Positions 13,057 through 26,700 of a stretch of 64,000 nucleotides of DNA are shown here, piece by piece. The position numbers and the translations under genes are program-made. Origin of the DNA: Limanda limanda. Taxonomy: Eukaryota > Chordata > Actinopteri > Pleuronectiformes > Pleuronectidae. The stretch is from the NCBI RefSeq assembly GCF_963576545.1, contig NC_083651.1:20634748-20698747 (forward strand), written 5' to 3'. How positions within the stretch are numbered: position 1 is the stretch's first letter; every line of letters begins with the position of its first letter. Under the pieces are notes generated by a model. That model was not told the origin of the DNA, did not search any database, and worked only from the letters and a program-made list of their open reading frames with translations.

Positions 13057-13135
13057 CCCCAGTCTTCAAAACAAACCTTATTTTATCCATAAAATATTCT
13101 CTGAAATATTTATGAAAATATTGAAAAAGTGACCA

Positions 13136-13301
13136 CGTTTTTCACAAACTGGACAAACTAAACACCTTTTGAGTTTTTATAACGACTGAAGGCTCCCACA
13201 GGTTCACATGTTTGGAAGAGGAGGGGGAGTCGAAGGGTGTTCAGCTGCAACGTGCAACATCAACACTAGATGTCACTAAATTCTACACACTGAACCTTTA
13301 A
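13136..13301 (+). repeat. decayed teleost interspersed repeat ending in CACTAGATGTCACTAAATTC
   Basis: Seen: tttttcacaaactggacaaa near the start, gggtgttcagctgcaacgtg caac, then cactagatgtcactaaattc tacacactgaacctttaa. The final block is one I recognise from many fish genomes. Left bound approximate; no coding capacity. Confidence 0.55.
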
Positions 13302-13988
13302 GGATCCTGCTTCAACTTCATACAAAAATCCACTTCCCATAATGCTCTGGCGGACATAAACAGGAAGTTTGTTTCTGTGAGTTAAAGTGAAGACTCCAAC
13401 TTGAGCCTGTTGTCAGCCGGTATTTGTTCACATTTTGGCAAAGTGGTACCATGAAACATGTGCTGAATTAACTGTTAGCAGCTCCTGTTAGCATTCCACC
13501 ATGGATGAAATGACAACTATTTCTGGATTTCACTGATACTGAAGATTTATGATCATTCTCAAGCAAGTTCTTGAGTCACAAGGAGCACCTCGGAGATGTT
13601 GTATATTTGAAAAGAATAAGACAGGCTGAATCTAGAGATGTTCGTGTCCTGTATGAATCTTCATATTTGCGTCATTATTAATCTGATTATGCTGGTTTCT
13701 TTTACACTAATCGTGCCAAATACATTAAGTGTCTTAATTGCCTCCATTTATAGCCTGTTAACATGCTGAAGTTGGTGTTAAACTCAAATTACCACTCTGC
13801 CTGAGTACGGAGCCCTCAGCTATTTAGCAAAAGTTTTTTCATTTCCACTGTGCATTAGTGTCATCAGTTTTAGTGTGACAGTCAGGAGTGCACAATTGTC
13901 TTCCCCATTAAATTGTAATATACAAGAGGAGGCAATGGCAATCTTGTTCCCAATTCAATCCACTGGTGCTGTTTGTGTTAACATTTGA

Positions 13989-14313
<325 letters not shown>

Positions 14314-14562
14314 TAGATTCGACCTGTAGGGTTATAGGAAGAAGCTGAAAGAAAAGGTTGCATGTCAAACCGGTCTCTATTAATACACCCCTCTCCTTTC
14401 ACGTGCTCCTCGAGTACAGCTTGACGTGAGAGAATATTCATTTTTCTTTTGCCGCTGACTGGAGCAGCAGTGGGATGGAAAACAGCTACTTTGTCCTTGT
14501 GTAGAGGTGTATTTCTGCTTGCGTTGGCCAAAACCTTTGAAAGTGTGTGCGTCTCTCTCTCT

Positions 14563-14702
<140 letters not shown>

Positions 14703-15240
14703 CTGACTGAAGGACGGGATAGCGAGCGAGGAGGAGAGGGAAGACTGAAGTGGTAATTGATGACTGTTGGTTTGAACAGCTCTTATAAACACAGCATATA
14801 TTTAGTAAGCGAAATAGAGACGTGAAGCTGCAGAGAGAGCGAGTGTGTGAGCTGGGAGTGGATTCTTGAAATGTTGTGGGAAGTAATGAATACAGTGAGC
14901 TTATAAATGCTAAGTGGACGCTTTGAAAAAACAAGAAGGAGAAGGAGAAAAAAAGACAGTCCAGTGAAATACAGAAACTATGAAATGCACAAGTATGTTG
15001 GATACAGGAAACTGGCTTCAGACATTCTCCGTCTGAATGAGCTGATGTGAGAGCAGGAGAACCTCCGAAGATTGTTGTTGTGAACGTGAATGTGTGGAGA
15101 ATCTCCTGTTGCGTTGTTCATATGTAAAAGGAAAAACTTCAGAGAAAGTCTGGACCCAATTGTGCAGACATCCTCCAGAATCTATGTCTGAAAATTGGCT
15201 TGGATGGGGGAAACAGGTATGATACAATTTGATGATCCCT

Positions 15241-15535
15241 CCATCGATCCATTATCAGTATCTCTTCTGAGCATCACAGGGAAGCTGGAGCTGACCTTTG
15301 ACGAGAGCTGGGGAACACCCAGGACCCGTTGCCAGAGAATTAACATACAGAGACAAACAACCATTCACACTCTGACAACAGAGATTCTCCAAATAGCCTG
15401 AAGCTGGAGTACCCGGAGAAAACCCACGTAGACACAGGGAGAGCAAACTCCACACAGATATCTCAGATTCAAACTGGCAACCTTCTCGGTGGGAGGTGAC
15501 CCCACTCCGCCAACCCTGATGTTTACATGTGCGGA
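15241..15535 (+). repeat. teleost interspersed repeat containing the CCGGAGAAAACCCACG core
   Basis: Seen: atcgatccattatcagtatc, cacagggaagctggagctgacc, agacaaacaaccattcacac, tggagtacccggagaaaacc cacgtagacacaggg, aactccacacagat and caaccttctcggtgggaggtgacc. These blocks occur in this order in a repeat I recognise from many fish genomes. The copy is diverged with internal deletions. Overlapping open frames here are products of the repeat. I do not know its library name. Confidence 0.7.
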
Positions 15536-15812
15536 AATGCAAATGTTGATAAAGCACTTCTCACATTTACTCATCGCAATCTGCCTCCTTATCAGTGGTG
15601 CTAACCATATAATCACAGTGTTGTAGAGCTGTTGAGCACGACCCAGCACACAGTGTGTGTGTTTGTGTGTTTTTACGACAGGAGGAGAAAGCCTTGGCTT
15701 AGCGTTTTTAGCAGTGTTTGTGTGGATGTAGGATACCATGTCCGAGCACAAAGCAAATAGGATTTTCTAGCATCTTCCTTTTGCTGTTTTCTCCCCAGTG
15801 TGTCTATTTGTT

Positions 15813-15819
<7 letters not shown>

Positions 15820-15890
<71 letters not shown>

Positions 15891-15922
15891 TGCGCGTGCA
15901 TGCAATTTCAGTGAGAGAGAGA

Positions 15923-15966
<44 letters not shown>

Positions 15967-15988
15967 TAGAGAGAGAGAGAGAGAGAGT
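15820..15988. repeat. (TG)n, CG-alternating bridge, then (GA)n compound microsatellite
   Basis: TG repeats run to about 15886, then gcgcgtgcgcgtgcatgcaa extends the alternating purine-pyrimidine pattern. After a short spacer a GA tract (15911-15988, with a GATA interruption) follows. Confidence 0.95.
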
Positions 15989-16095
15989 CCATTCTACATT
16001 GTGAGGCTTACTTTCCCACTGTGGTCATCCGGATTGCCAGTTACCACAACCTTGTGAACGACATGCTAGATAAATCCTGTTTGCACGCCCTCACG

Positions 16096-16204
<109 letters not shown>

Positions 16205-18236
16205 GAGCACCCTGCGAGCCAAGAGATGTGGGCTAGTGGGTTCAGCCCAACCACAGTGAACTCTAGTTTGTCCAAAACAAATGAACAAGGCCATGCAGGC
16301 TCGATCAGACTTATATATTCCTCAAGTGGATCCTCTGTTATCTTTAACCCTTCGGCTAACATCTTTTTTTATTCTGTGCTGCAGAAGTCAGAATAATATC
16401 AGACATGACACTTGTGAGAACCTCACACAGGAACCGAGCAGTGCACCTCTCTACCCCCCAAGACAAGACACCATTAACAATGAATTTACTCTTCTACATG
16501 GCTGTAAGTTCACATGCTGCGCTGGAAATCGGCGCCTCTCGGCTCCCGTGGCTTATTTAAAAAGTAGGATTGATTTATTTTGAGATCGAGAGCTGCTCAT
16601 ATCAGAAAAGACAATTAGCAGGCTCTTCTGTTGTTGCAGCAAACAAAGATCCTCGTCGTTTTAATTAAATGAGCTGAGTCTGCCTCAGAATGAGAATCTC
16701 TGCTGGAATTTAATAATGGTTTCCACTCCGTCTCGCTCTGGAGGAAAAAAAAAGAAAAAGATAGGTCTCCAGACGGGTGTTGTCACAGTGTTAGGTAGCA
16801 TTCAATGATATTATGGGAAAACAGGCCCAGACAGAGTCATTAGGACGATGTCCACACATGGCTGGGATGTTAGAGTCATGACAGTGCTAATACTCAGGCT
16901 GCCTGGGTAAGATTTCACTTGAATAATGGATGTTTTGTGTTGAAGGGAGCAGATTGTTGAAGTTGTTTCTTTTAAAGCAGATTTCTAGGACACTGAAGTG
17001 TTTTGAGTTATTTCAGCAAAGAGTGAGACGCTGACCGTCCTCCCTCGAACAACAACACAGAATTTAGATAGAAAGGCACGATGCCTCTAACGCTGAGCAC
17101 ACAGCTCCATTCTCACCGATCTCACAGACTGACACACACACACACACGCGGAGACACAGAAACAATAGGCGTCTTTACACTCCATTCCGATATCCCTGTT
17201 CAGTATGTCCTCATTTGCACAGAACCAAAATGTTAATGGTAATCATACCATTGTTCGCTCTGCTCTCATGGAAAGCCATTCACCCAAACACATGTTGAGA
17301 CTTAAAGAATGGATTACAAACAGACTTCTGTGTGCGCTCCTGGCCGGGCTGCACAAGAAAAGCAGCCAGTTAGTATTTAAACAGAGAGCTATATAGTAGT
17401 GTGCCTCAAATGAAGCATTAGATTAGGGTTAAGCGCTTGAATGGGGGGACCGGTCCACTTGCACTAGCCCGGGGCTGCACATAGGGGGGCCGCTGCTGAG
17501 GCATTAGCATAATTGCTGGACACCGGGGCACAGCAGAAGGTACTGAGAAACCTCCCCCCCATTCCCATTCCAGCTCACCTAATTCACTCTGATTGAGCTG
17601 GTAGGACTGGTTGTGAACTCCATGAATGACCCTGGGATGGAGGAGAATAGAATGGATGGGTCTCTTGGTAAGGCCGTTAGAGAGGATACAGAAGTGCAAG
17701 GATGAAGAGCAGCAGCGCTGGTTAGACTTGAAGCAGGGAGAGAACACTGGTATTATTAAGCGCTCGAAAATAATACAAGTTATGATTAATTCTTATCAAT
17801 AAAAATGTGTTGATAAAAGGCAAATAAATGGGCAAGTTTAGGGAGAACAAGACCGGCTGCACCTCATAATCATCCTAATAAAGAAGCTTTACAACAAGTC
17901 TGCCCCCCCTCCAACTATCACAATGCCTGATAGAGAGAAAAAGAGAGAGCTATTTCATCTTACTTATGTGGCTGAGTACAATAGTTTGAAGCAGCCTTTC
18001 TCTCTCTCTCTCTCTCCCTCCCTCCCTCCATCCTCCTCTCCTCCTGGGATGGGTCCTATTTTGAATTTAATGAAAAAAGTAGATAACGCTACATTGCATT
18101 GGACACAAATGGGACCCCAGAGACTCCCAAACCAATTTTTGGTTGGACAATGGTTTAAAGCAAAACCAGAGATGTGCAGAGTTTTGATGAAATGTGGGCA
18201 GGTGGAAGAAAAAAAGTGTGTCTGAGGGAGAGAGAG

Positions 18237-18267
<31 letters not shown>

Positions 18268-19085
18268 GGGCTAATACCAGACATAAAAGGAGAATTAAAG
18301 TATAAAAGACAGAACATAAAAGCTTGACAGTGATGATATTTTTTGATTGGATTATACTTGGTTAGCACGGAAAAAATCATCTGCAGAATGGATTTAAAAT
18401 ATTGAGACAAGGTGATCAACCCTGATGTGGAGGGTTTTCTGTGTCCTCCTGTCTTGTGTAATAAATATGATTCACAACAAGTTGGCTCCACTTGGCTCTT
18501 CTGACCAGGCCTTCTGCTGCTTTGTGGTGAATGAACGGGAGGTGAGCTGTGAAGTGGGATTGGTTTAACACCGTTCCATGGAGCCCTGTTTCTGCACAGC
18601 GGCAGCCTCAATGGGCACCAGACCCGGGGCCAGTGCCCTCTACACAGCGCCTGTGAGGGTTCCCTGAACCCGGACAAGCGTTTCCCCTCCCATCCGGCAC
18701 TGTTGGTCCCCTCCCCTCGCCTTGGATTCCTATTAAGCCTGCTTACCATGCCACCAGGCATATTCAACGCCCAGTCGGCAGGTCTTCCAGGGCCTTACAG
18801 AGCCACTGAACTCTCCCTAACCTACTAATCAGACCTCTCCTCCCTTTCAGCCCTCCAACATAAAGCCCCATCTTGACCACCATTTTGTAGGTCAGCCAGT
18901 GTGGGCTTTGTGCAGCCCTATAGCACCACCAGAGAAAGATCCTCCTCCTATTGATGCTTCTTGAGCAGCTCCCCGAGCCACCCAGACACCTCCTCCTGCA
19001 GATGGAGGCTTCCAAAGACATCCAGTTTATTAAGCTGTCACCGCGCATCTAAATCTGTTCCCTGTTGCACTGGTGCAGGCCTTTC

Positions 19086-19129
19086 CAGAGAGAGAGGGAG
19101 AGCGAGAGAGAGCGCGAGAGAGAGGGAGA

Positions 19130-19200
<71 letters not shown>
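19086..19200. repeat. (GA)n microsatellite
   Basis: Imperfect GA units (with GGGA and GCGA interruptions) lead into a perfect tract from about 19132 to 19200. Overlapping RE and SL frames are artefacts. Confidence 0.95.
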
Positions 19201-19202
<2 letters not shown>

Positions 19203-19376
19203 TTTGTGTGCCACCAAGGTATTCAAAGAGCTACAAAAAAAAAATCACACACACTAAAAGTAATGCACACACCGGTGAAATGAGATGCAAATCCAGCGAT
19301 TCACTTGGCAGGATGGGTGTACTTTTTTTGTGAGTGTTTATATGTGTGCGTGCAGGTACCACTTGTTGTCATTGTG

Positions 19377-19440
19377 TACGTGTGTGTACGTGTGTGTGTG
19401 TGTGTGTGTGTATGTGTGTGTATGTTTGTGTGTGTGTTGG
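19377..19440. repeat. interrupted (TG)n tract
   Basis: TG units with TACG, TATG and TTTG interruptions, about 180 bases after the GA array. Confidence 0.88.
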
Positions 19441-20641
19441 TGACTAATTCTTATAGCACGGTCTCAATTTTCCCTGGCATAGCGGGACCCGTACAGTTGA
19501 GCAGCCGTAACACAGTTGTTGGTAGGGGGGCATTGTGCAACAGTGGCAGGGAGAGAAATTACTTAAGGAGCCAGGACAAAGCCTTTGGTTAAACCGGGCT
19601 CCAGCGAGGGGAGAGGAGCACAAAAACACCCGCAATGTGGGAGATGAGCAACACAGAGCTGCCGAAAAGGGGAGAGAGATAGAGAAAGAGAGGCAAAGCA
19701 AGGGTAAAGGCTGAACTGCATCCTGGTTAAAGACTTCCAGCTTCCCCCCCACCCTCTCATTTAGACAATCAACACCCACAGATTGGATTTGCATGGCTAA
19801 TGGGAGTTTAGGCCAGTTGTTTGTTGTGAGGGGGCTGACCCATGGATTCCAGAACCTCAGCCCCAGCTACCCATCCACAAGTATGTCACAGCTTTTTAAT
19901 CCCTGCTCGACCAAATATATTAACGTTACTGGCATAGAGAGGCTCTTGTCTGTTAGTTTTCATTAGCTCTGTACATGCATTGCTTCCTGTGCATCTCTTG
20001 TGCATGTGGATACATTTGATGGCTAATACACTCGTAATTATTGTCAAAAACTTAATTTGATATGATGAAAACCTTCAGGGTTATAACTGTAACATCATTT
20101 TTTGGGTGGTTGAATAGCTAATTGGTGGTGATTGATGGAGGGTAATCACTCATTTTATCATGTCCATGCCGACTTTCCTTGAGAGAACAGCCTCCATGGT
20201 GGGTAAAAAGTGTTTTTTTTCTTTTGAGTAACTTTATAACGTGTGAAATTATGAGCTGCTTCTCATTCTGTGTGAATGGTAGTGGGATACTCCTTCTCCA
20301 TTCTGCTCTCCCTCTTTCCCCGTATTTGGCTAAGGGGTGGAAATTGAAGGCTCAAGTGGTAAATGCCGGTCTTAGGAAGGGAAATGACCACTGAGGCGTT
20401 CAATAACGCGCTCTGTTGTTAATGACCACTACCCAGGCTCAGACATCAACGGAGTCAGACACACACATATGCACAAACCTGCACCAGAGGAAAAGAAACA
20501 GGAAAAGAGGAAATGAGCAAGTGATCCACTCTGTCTTCTACTGTAAATTCCCACAAAGATGTAAAGGCTTTTACAAACTTCTCTGTGGACTGGATTTAGG
20601 CTTGTGTAATGCTTGAGCAGGTTGTTTTGGACCAACCTTTT

Positions 20642-20657
20642 CTGTGTGTGTCTGTGT

Positions 20658-20706
<49 letters not shown>
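20642..20706. repeat. (TG)n microsatellite
   Basis: Two TGTC interruptions then a perfect TG tract ending TGCGCG. Confidence 0.93.
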
Positions 20707-22339
20707 TGGAAGGGAAGCCGCCTACCTTGGTGAGAAATGAGAAAAACATTTAACTCTTGTGTGTTTTAATATCATTAATGGACGTGTTTGTGCAAGTGCT
20801 GAAATATGACCCAATTAACAAGTGCTGCAGTTTTGTTTTCATTTCTCCTTGAATTAATCTTATGGAAATCGGAGCTGAGAGTAAGCTGGATATTTCCCAT
20901 GGCGGGGTTCTGTGAAATGGGTTACACATGTCCGCCCTCAGCCCAACGCTGCCCTCTCACGTCGGCGATCCCTCTCCTCCGTTGGCTCCCACTCTTTTCT
21001 CATGTGGCCGCATGCTCGGCGCATAGGGGATCCACCATCGCTGGTCACAGGCTAAACAAACAGTATTGCCTTTCTCCCCTGAATGCGTCTATTTGGTCTG
21101 GTAATAATTTTAGGGGAAAGGACTGAGGGAGGCCTGTATGAGTGTTACAGGTGGTATTATAACACGAAAACAGGTATAATTGCACTGTGCTTATAGTGCT
21201 GGTTAAGTAAACCTACAGTGGGTATCGGGTTGCGCTGCGCTGCCCCCCCCCGTGCATCGCTTAGTGTGCACATGCTGTTTCAGCTGAGATATAGGAGACT
21301 GTATAAATGGCTCATAATTATCCGAAAAGGAATTTGTCATACTTCTGTTTGATACAATTGGTTTGTGGCTGTGGACAGTGATTAGCTGCAGGAATTTGCA
21401 GCTATGTGTTTTCACAGAAATAAGGTAAGATAATAAGTGCAACACTGCTACAATACTTAATATTAAAGCTGTAAATCTGCCCCTTTAAGAGCACATGGAA
21501 GAGTAAATCTGAGTTTCCCCGTAGTTTAAGTCAGTAAATGGATATGGAAAGCACACAGCATTCAGAGAAACAATAACTGTAATGGCCAATTGTTTGCCAT
21601 TTTGAAAGATCTATTGCTTCAATGAATCACATAGTAGATGGTTAATGTATGAGAAGTGCAAAAGAAATAGGCAAACAGCCCTGAGCTGCAAATACCAGAC
21701 ACATTAAAGCCTGGAGCCCTTCCAGGGAAATCTTTCAATTACACAGAGTGAATACCACTCTGGTTCGACGACAAGATGGATAACTTGGAGTATGGGCTGT
21801 CAAAGAAGTGAACTGTGCTATGGATTTAATTAGAATAACACATCTGGGAGCTTATGGTGGCTCGGAAGGAGGCAGCATCGAAACAGACAGGTGGACAGCA
21901 AGTCGATGCTTTGACCACAGGGATGAGCTGGTTTTTATCAAAGCTGTGAGACGGAGAGACAAGGAGAAAGGTGGATTTAGTCAAAGTGGTCAAACAGCCA
22001 GAGTCAGGGTTTCCATTTGAATTGAAGGCCCTCTATCCAAAACCAGTGCATCACATCCAAAGTTTCAAATGCAGGTCTTGAACGAACAGTGTTCAGCAAC
22101 ATTGGTTTTGTTCTTTGCTTTGTTACTTGAACATAGACAATTGGCATCTTTTTGAATTTGCAGACATACTCGTTTTTCTTGAGCGGTCTCAGGGTCCTGG
22201 ACCAACTGCCACTCTTCAGACCAAGGCTACATTGCACCAGTTTGGAAGGTACTGCATATTTACCCCTTTACTATAGACTTGGTTTGAAAATAAAGACTGA
22301 TTTTTCATTGTTTGGTCCTCATCTTCGGGCTGGCCAGTT

Positions 22340-22440
22340 TAGTCGGAACAAAATTAAAAGGTTTCTTGGATCACTGTCCTGACCAATTGACAAAAATTAA
22401 GTCCGATGAAACTGAAATCCTGGTACTGCACCTGAAAACG
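22340..22440 (+). pseudogene. possible remnant of a LINE (L2/CR1-like) reverse transcriptase
   Basis: One forward frame reads SDETEILVLHLKT. This resembles the L2-type reverse-transcriptase segment LN-DKTEIL-V. The nucleotides actgaaatcctggta also fit. Only this short stretch is recognisable, and neither the catalytic YxDD block nor flanking domains are seen, so chance similarity is possible. Confidence 0.25.
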
Positions 22441-22876
22441 GTTATGCTGGTGGTACAGCGGCAACACCAGTCACCAAATGAACATAACATTGAAAACACA
22501 CCAATGACAGACACAAGCACATCTACAAACCAATCTATGTCAAGTACAGGTTGATGCTGCTCACATAGGTGATGACAACAGGATGAATGGCATACAAATG
22601 TTCTTTATGCAAATTACAATGTGAAACATAAACTAACCAGTTCAAATGTAAACAATGTGACAAAGACATGAACCATGGTTGGAACCGAACAGTAGCACCC
22701 TGGGAATTCTCCTAAACCTCTGTACCTCTGATGACGTCATTTTTGTTTGGTTTAAGTCGAGACCTGTCAGCTGTTACTTAATCTTAATATTTTAACCCCT
22801 TTTCATTTTCATGTGTGTAATACTTGAATAATAGACCCACTGTCTAGGTAGAGGGAAAGATACTCAAACCCAGTCT

Positions 22877-22908
22877 GTGTGTGTGTGTGTGTGCGTGTGT
22901 GCGTGTGA
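22877..22908. repeat. short (TG)n tract
   Basis: TG units with GCG interruptions near the end. Confidence 0.85.
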
Positions 22909-23760
22909 GCCGACAAAACCTGTGAGCACTAAGCTCGGTAAGCTTTGTCCGCATCCATGATTCGTGTCAAACCTTCCAGTTGTGCGTGCACATTGCCTAA
23001 AGAACGACATTGTGCAAATCCGTTCAAATAGTTGACAGTCAACCTAAAGCACATGGAGGTGGGTTTCATATGCTTCAGTAAAAGCAGACAAAGAGAGTGG
23101 CTGGGTGTGTAGGTGTGCAAGAGTGATGAGGGAACAGCGTGAGACAAGCAGCTCTACATGGGTTCTCGTGCGTTTGCTCAGATCTCTGCGAGGCTGGCAT
23201 TCTTCTGAAACAACACTGCCAAATGTCAAGTGTATTAAATAACCACATCCTTCAATTTCTTGGTAGATCTTTCCAACTGTGATTGTCTGCGCTGGCTTCT
23301 CAGTCAGTCTGCTGGTGTCCCTGCCAGGGCCTACAGCATCCACTCCATGAAAGACTTGTCTGTCAATGCACTCTGAAGCGCTTTCTGCCAGACATGTGGT
23401 TCTTATTTTGCAGCCAGAGGAGCAGATTAACATAAAAGAGGGTGTGTAACAGTTTGGGCATTGAAAACCCGGCCTGGGGCGAGAGAAGGAGAGGCCGCCG
23501 CTGGATTACCTCATTGAGGATCCTTTAGAATGCTGTTTACCTTGCAACGTGTGCATCTCAATAAGGTAGTTCAGTGACAGCAAGCATAACAGGGTCAGTG
23601 GTAATACCTAACAATCCTCTTTGCCTGATAACTTTATTCAGCATGAGGAGACATTCCACAACACAGAAACTGTATATGTCTAGGAATCAATGAATAACTC
23701 ATCATACCTTCTGGCAATTCGAAAACTCTCAGTATATTTCAAGACAATCAACTTGTATAT

Positions 23761-23789
23761 TTGTGTGTGTGTGTGTGTGTGTGTGTGTA
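23761..23789. repeat. short (TG)n tract
   Basis: About 14 nearly perfect TG units. Confidence 0.9.
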
Positions 23790-26700
23790 TCGCTTTATCT
23801 TTGTGTCTTAACAGAAAGACAGGTCTTAGAGGCAGTGGTTGACAAAACAATGTAATCCCCAATATCTGTTTAGTAGCCGTTCCGATTTGCATCTGTTGAA
23901 CTGACTTTGGGTTCTCTTATGAAATGCATTTAGGTTTTGTTCAAATCCACTTGTTGCTTGTATATTGGAGGAAAAAAAACGTGTGTATAGTCCAGGTGGA
24001 TTGCTCTTATAATGGTGCATTTACCTACGAGTAAGAGTGAAGCTTTCTTTGTAGAGGAAACAGTTTTACTTTGTGCACAAGCAGAGCAATCTGGGTGTGT
24101 AACAAGTGTGTACAGCTCTGTGCTCGACTTATATCTTGGAAATGTGCCTGTTTTAATAATTGTGAAATAATGCTCCTCCAAACATCAACCAACTAGTTAC
24201 CCAGATACATTCATAAACAAAGAATGTAATGGAAATATGTAAAATAAGTATGGTAGAAATTGATATAGCTGTAAAAATGAATCTGTCCTCCCAAGAAAAA
24301 GTGAATTGTCAGTGATTTCAATACAATGCAAAATGTCTGTGCTCAAGTGCCGAAGCTCTGTAGCAGCTGTAGGCCGGACTTGTCTGACTCTTGTAATCCA
24401 GGGGCAAAGGAGGAAGTTGTGTGATGTTGTAGTCGAGCCTCTGTCCAGAGGGTGAAGGTCAAACAACCAAACCTGGGACCTTTAACACCTCTTGGTCTGA
24501 CATTCTTCTCTTTTCATTTCAACAGGTTTGAAATGTCACTCTTCACTGACCGGTTGGTGAACCAAAGCAAAATACCCCCCCTCCTATAAGAAATTAGCTA
24601 ACATGAACATAATTTTTCAGACTGAATGAGTGAAGTGAAACAAAATGTCAAATTCAATTGTGGAAATCCACACAATCTCAGGCTAAATGGAGGTAGAACC
24701 CAGCAGTCATGGAGACTGTACTGGGACAAACATGAAATCATTAAGCACATTCACAGGTGAGAGCCATTTTCCAGTTATTTCCCTCTGTTTGCCCCACTGA
24801 CCTGTGCGAGGAGCTACTGGCCAGCGAGGTCCAGGTTCGTGTCTACACATATTTAATGTATGTCTGTGGAGGTGATTTAAAACAAAGCAGACATGGTTTA
24901 CACAGTGTAGGCTGAGAAAACCCCCCAACAGATTTCTGACCATTACAGGGTGTTGAAACATGGATGGGGTCTTTCTTTCACTCATGCTTGTTAGGAAAAT
25001 GCAGGTTTAGGACTTCCTTTCCTGCACATTCTTTAATACGTTCAATAATTAAACACTTGAGATTCAATTATATAAAAAGCCTCAAGTTGATGGTAAAAGG
25101 CTGATATCTGACATCCCAGTGATTAGGCTGACTAAAGCCATTAACGGACATGAGGTACAGAAAATATCTGGAAAATTGGGTCTGAACACACACTCGAAGA
25201 ACCCAGCAGATCACAGATTATAGACAGAAGCAGTGATTATAACCGGAATATTATTGAAAACATGTAGTTCTGTGTGGCGAATAAGGTTTTACATCCTTCA
25301 TAGAAACACCATCAACGAGCAGTACATTTTTCTGACATTCTCCTGCTGTTTTCTCACACAGTCTCACTCAGGCATTTCCCGGCCATTTTCTATAACAGGA
25401 CTTTAATATATAACATTAAAATTAATTTCATTTAAGGAGTTTCTCCATAACACCACTGACCTCTTGCAGGCTCAAGGGGGAAAAGGCCAGATACGAAGGA
25501 GCCCTTTGTCGGAGCAAAATGAACATAGTTTTGTGCAGATTGATTAAATCATAATCCGGCAGGTAATAAATCTCCACCTTCGCCGTTTCATTACTCCGTG
25601 CAGTCACGTTATCAAGCCCTAAATATAGCCTCATTATATATTCCATTTCTAGAAGCCATATTCAAAAAAAAGAAAGAAATGGTTCCTCCTAACGTCAGGT
25701 GTATATTTCATATCACTGATCACACGAGGGCCGGGGACCCTCTCCTCTTCTCTTCTCCCCTCTCACTTCATCTCCTTGAGTTATAGCCACCACTCACATC
25801 TACCAACTCCAGATAAAAGGGCTCTTTGCCACTGGAATTGGAAATAGATGACAGGACCAAGATGAAGCACTTGGATGAAAGGTTCAATTATTTTGATGAT
25901 TGGTCTCAGGAAATGTCTGACAATGACTCTCATTTGGTCCCAGTGGTGTTCCGTGGACACTTACTTATTGGGAGCCGAAATGTCATCCTAGTACTCTTGG
26001 CACAAAATAAACAAAGCCACCCTGACCCATGTGGTCGGTTTTTCATGAATTCCTATTGAATTGTCAAGATTTGATTTGCTCATTTTAATTTTTGTTACTG
26101 TTAATCCATCGTTAGCTCAACCAAACACATCCAATTACACAAGGTAAATCTGTCATTAGGGCTGTGCATAATGAACTTGACCCCCAGAGGTGGGACAGAT
26201 GATGTCCTCATCAGAGTCAATGAGCTAATCTAGCTCGACAGAGGGGTCAAAGGTCACAGATGAAACTTAGATAAGAGACGGTCCTAATGCATAACAATGG
26301 GGGGATTAAGTGGAAGCCAGTTCCTGACAGGGAGGCGACATAGCCAATGATGTCCAACTGATCGGCCTTTGTTCGGCAAATTGGACCAAACTCTTATTTT
26401 GGAGTTTATGTCACAATATTTTCTCATAGACAAAGGTTCACTTTTACTTGTTGCGAGCTTCCAACTCTGAACTGACTTATTTGAGAAACAGCTTTTATGT
26501 GTTAAACATGACATTGCTTGGTCGATATACAGCTGTAGTGTATAGTAGGGAGCAATGCTTTCTAATGATGTCCATCTTTTATAAGGGATTCAGTTAAATA
26601 CAATGTAGGTACAAGGGAATAAAGGTTCTCAGCATGACTTTTGTCCCTTGAAGATGAATCTATGAGTATCAGTCCAGACATTACTTTTAATAACGGTAAC

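Noticed and set aside
23044..23433. Reverse frame of 129 residues with the words ITVGKIYQEIEG
   Set aside because: TVGKIY recalls the IQ-region of voltage-gated calcium channels, but the surrounding residues do not fit and no splice sites support an exon; likely chance.
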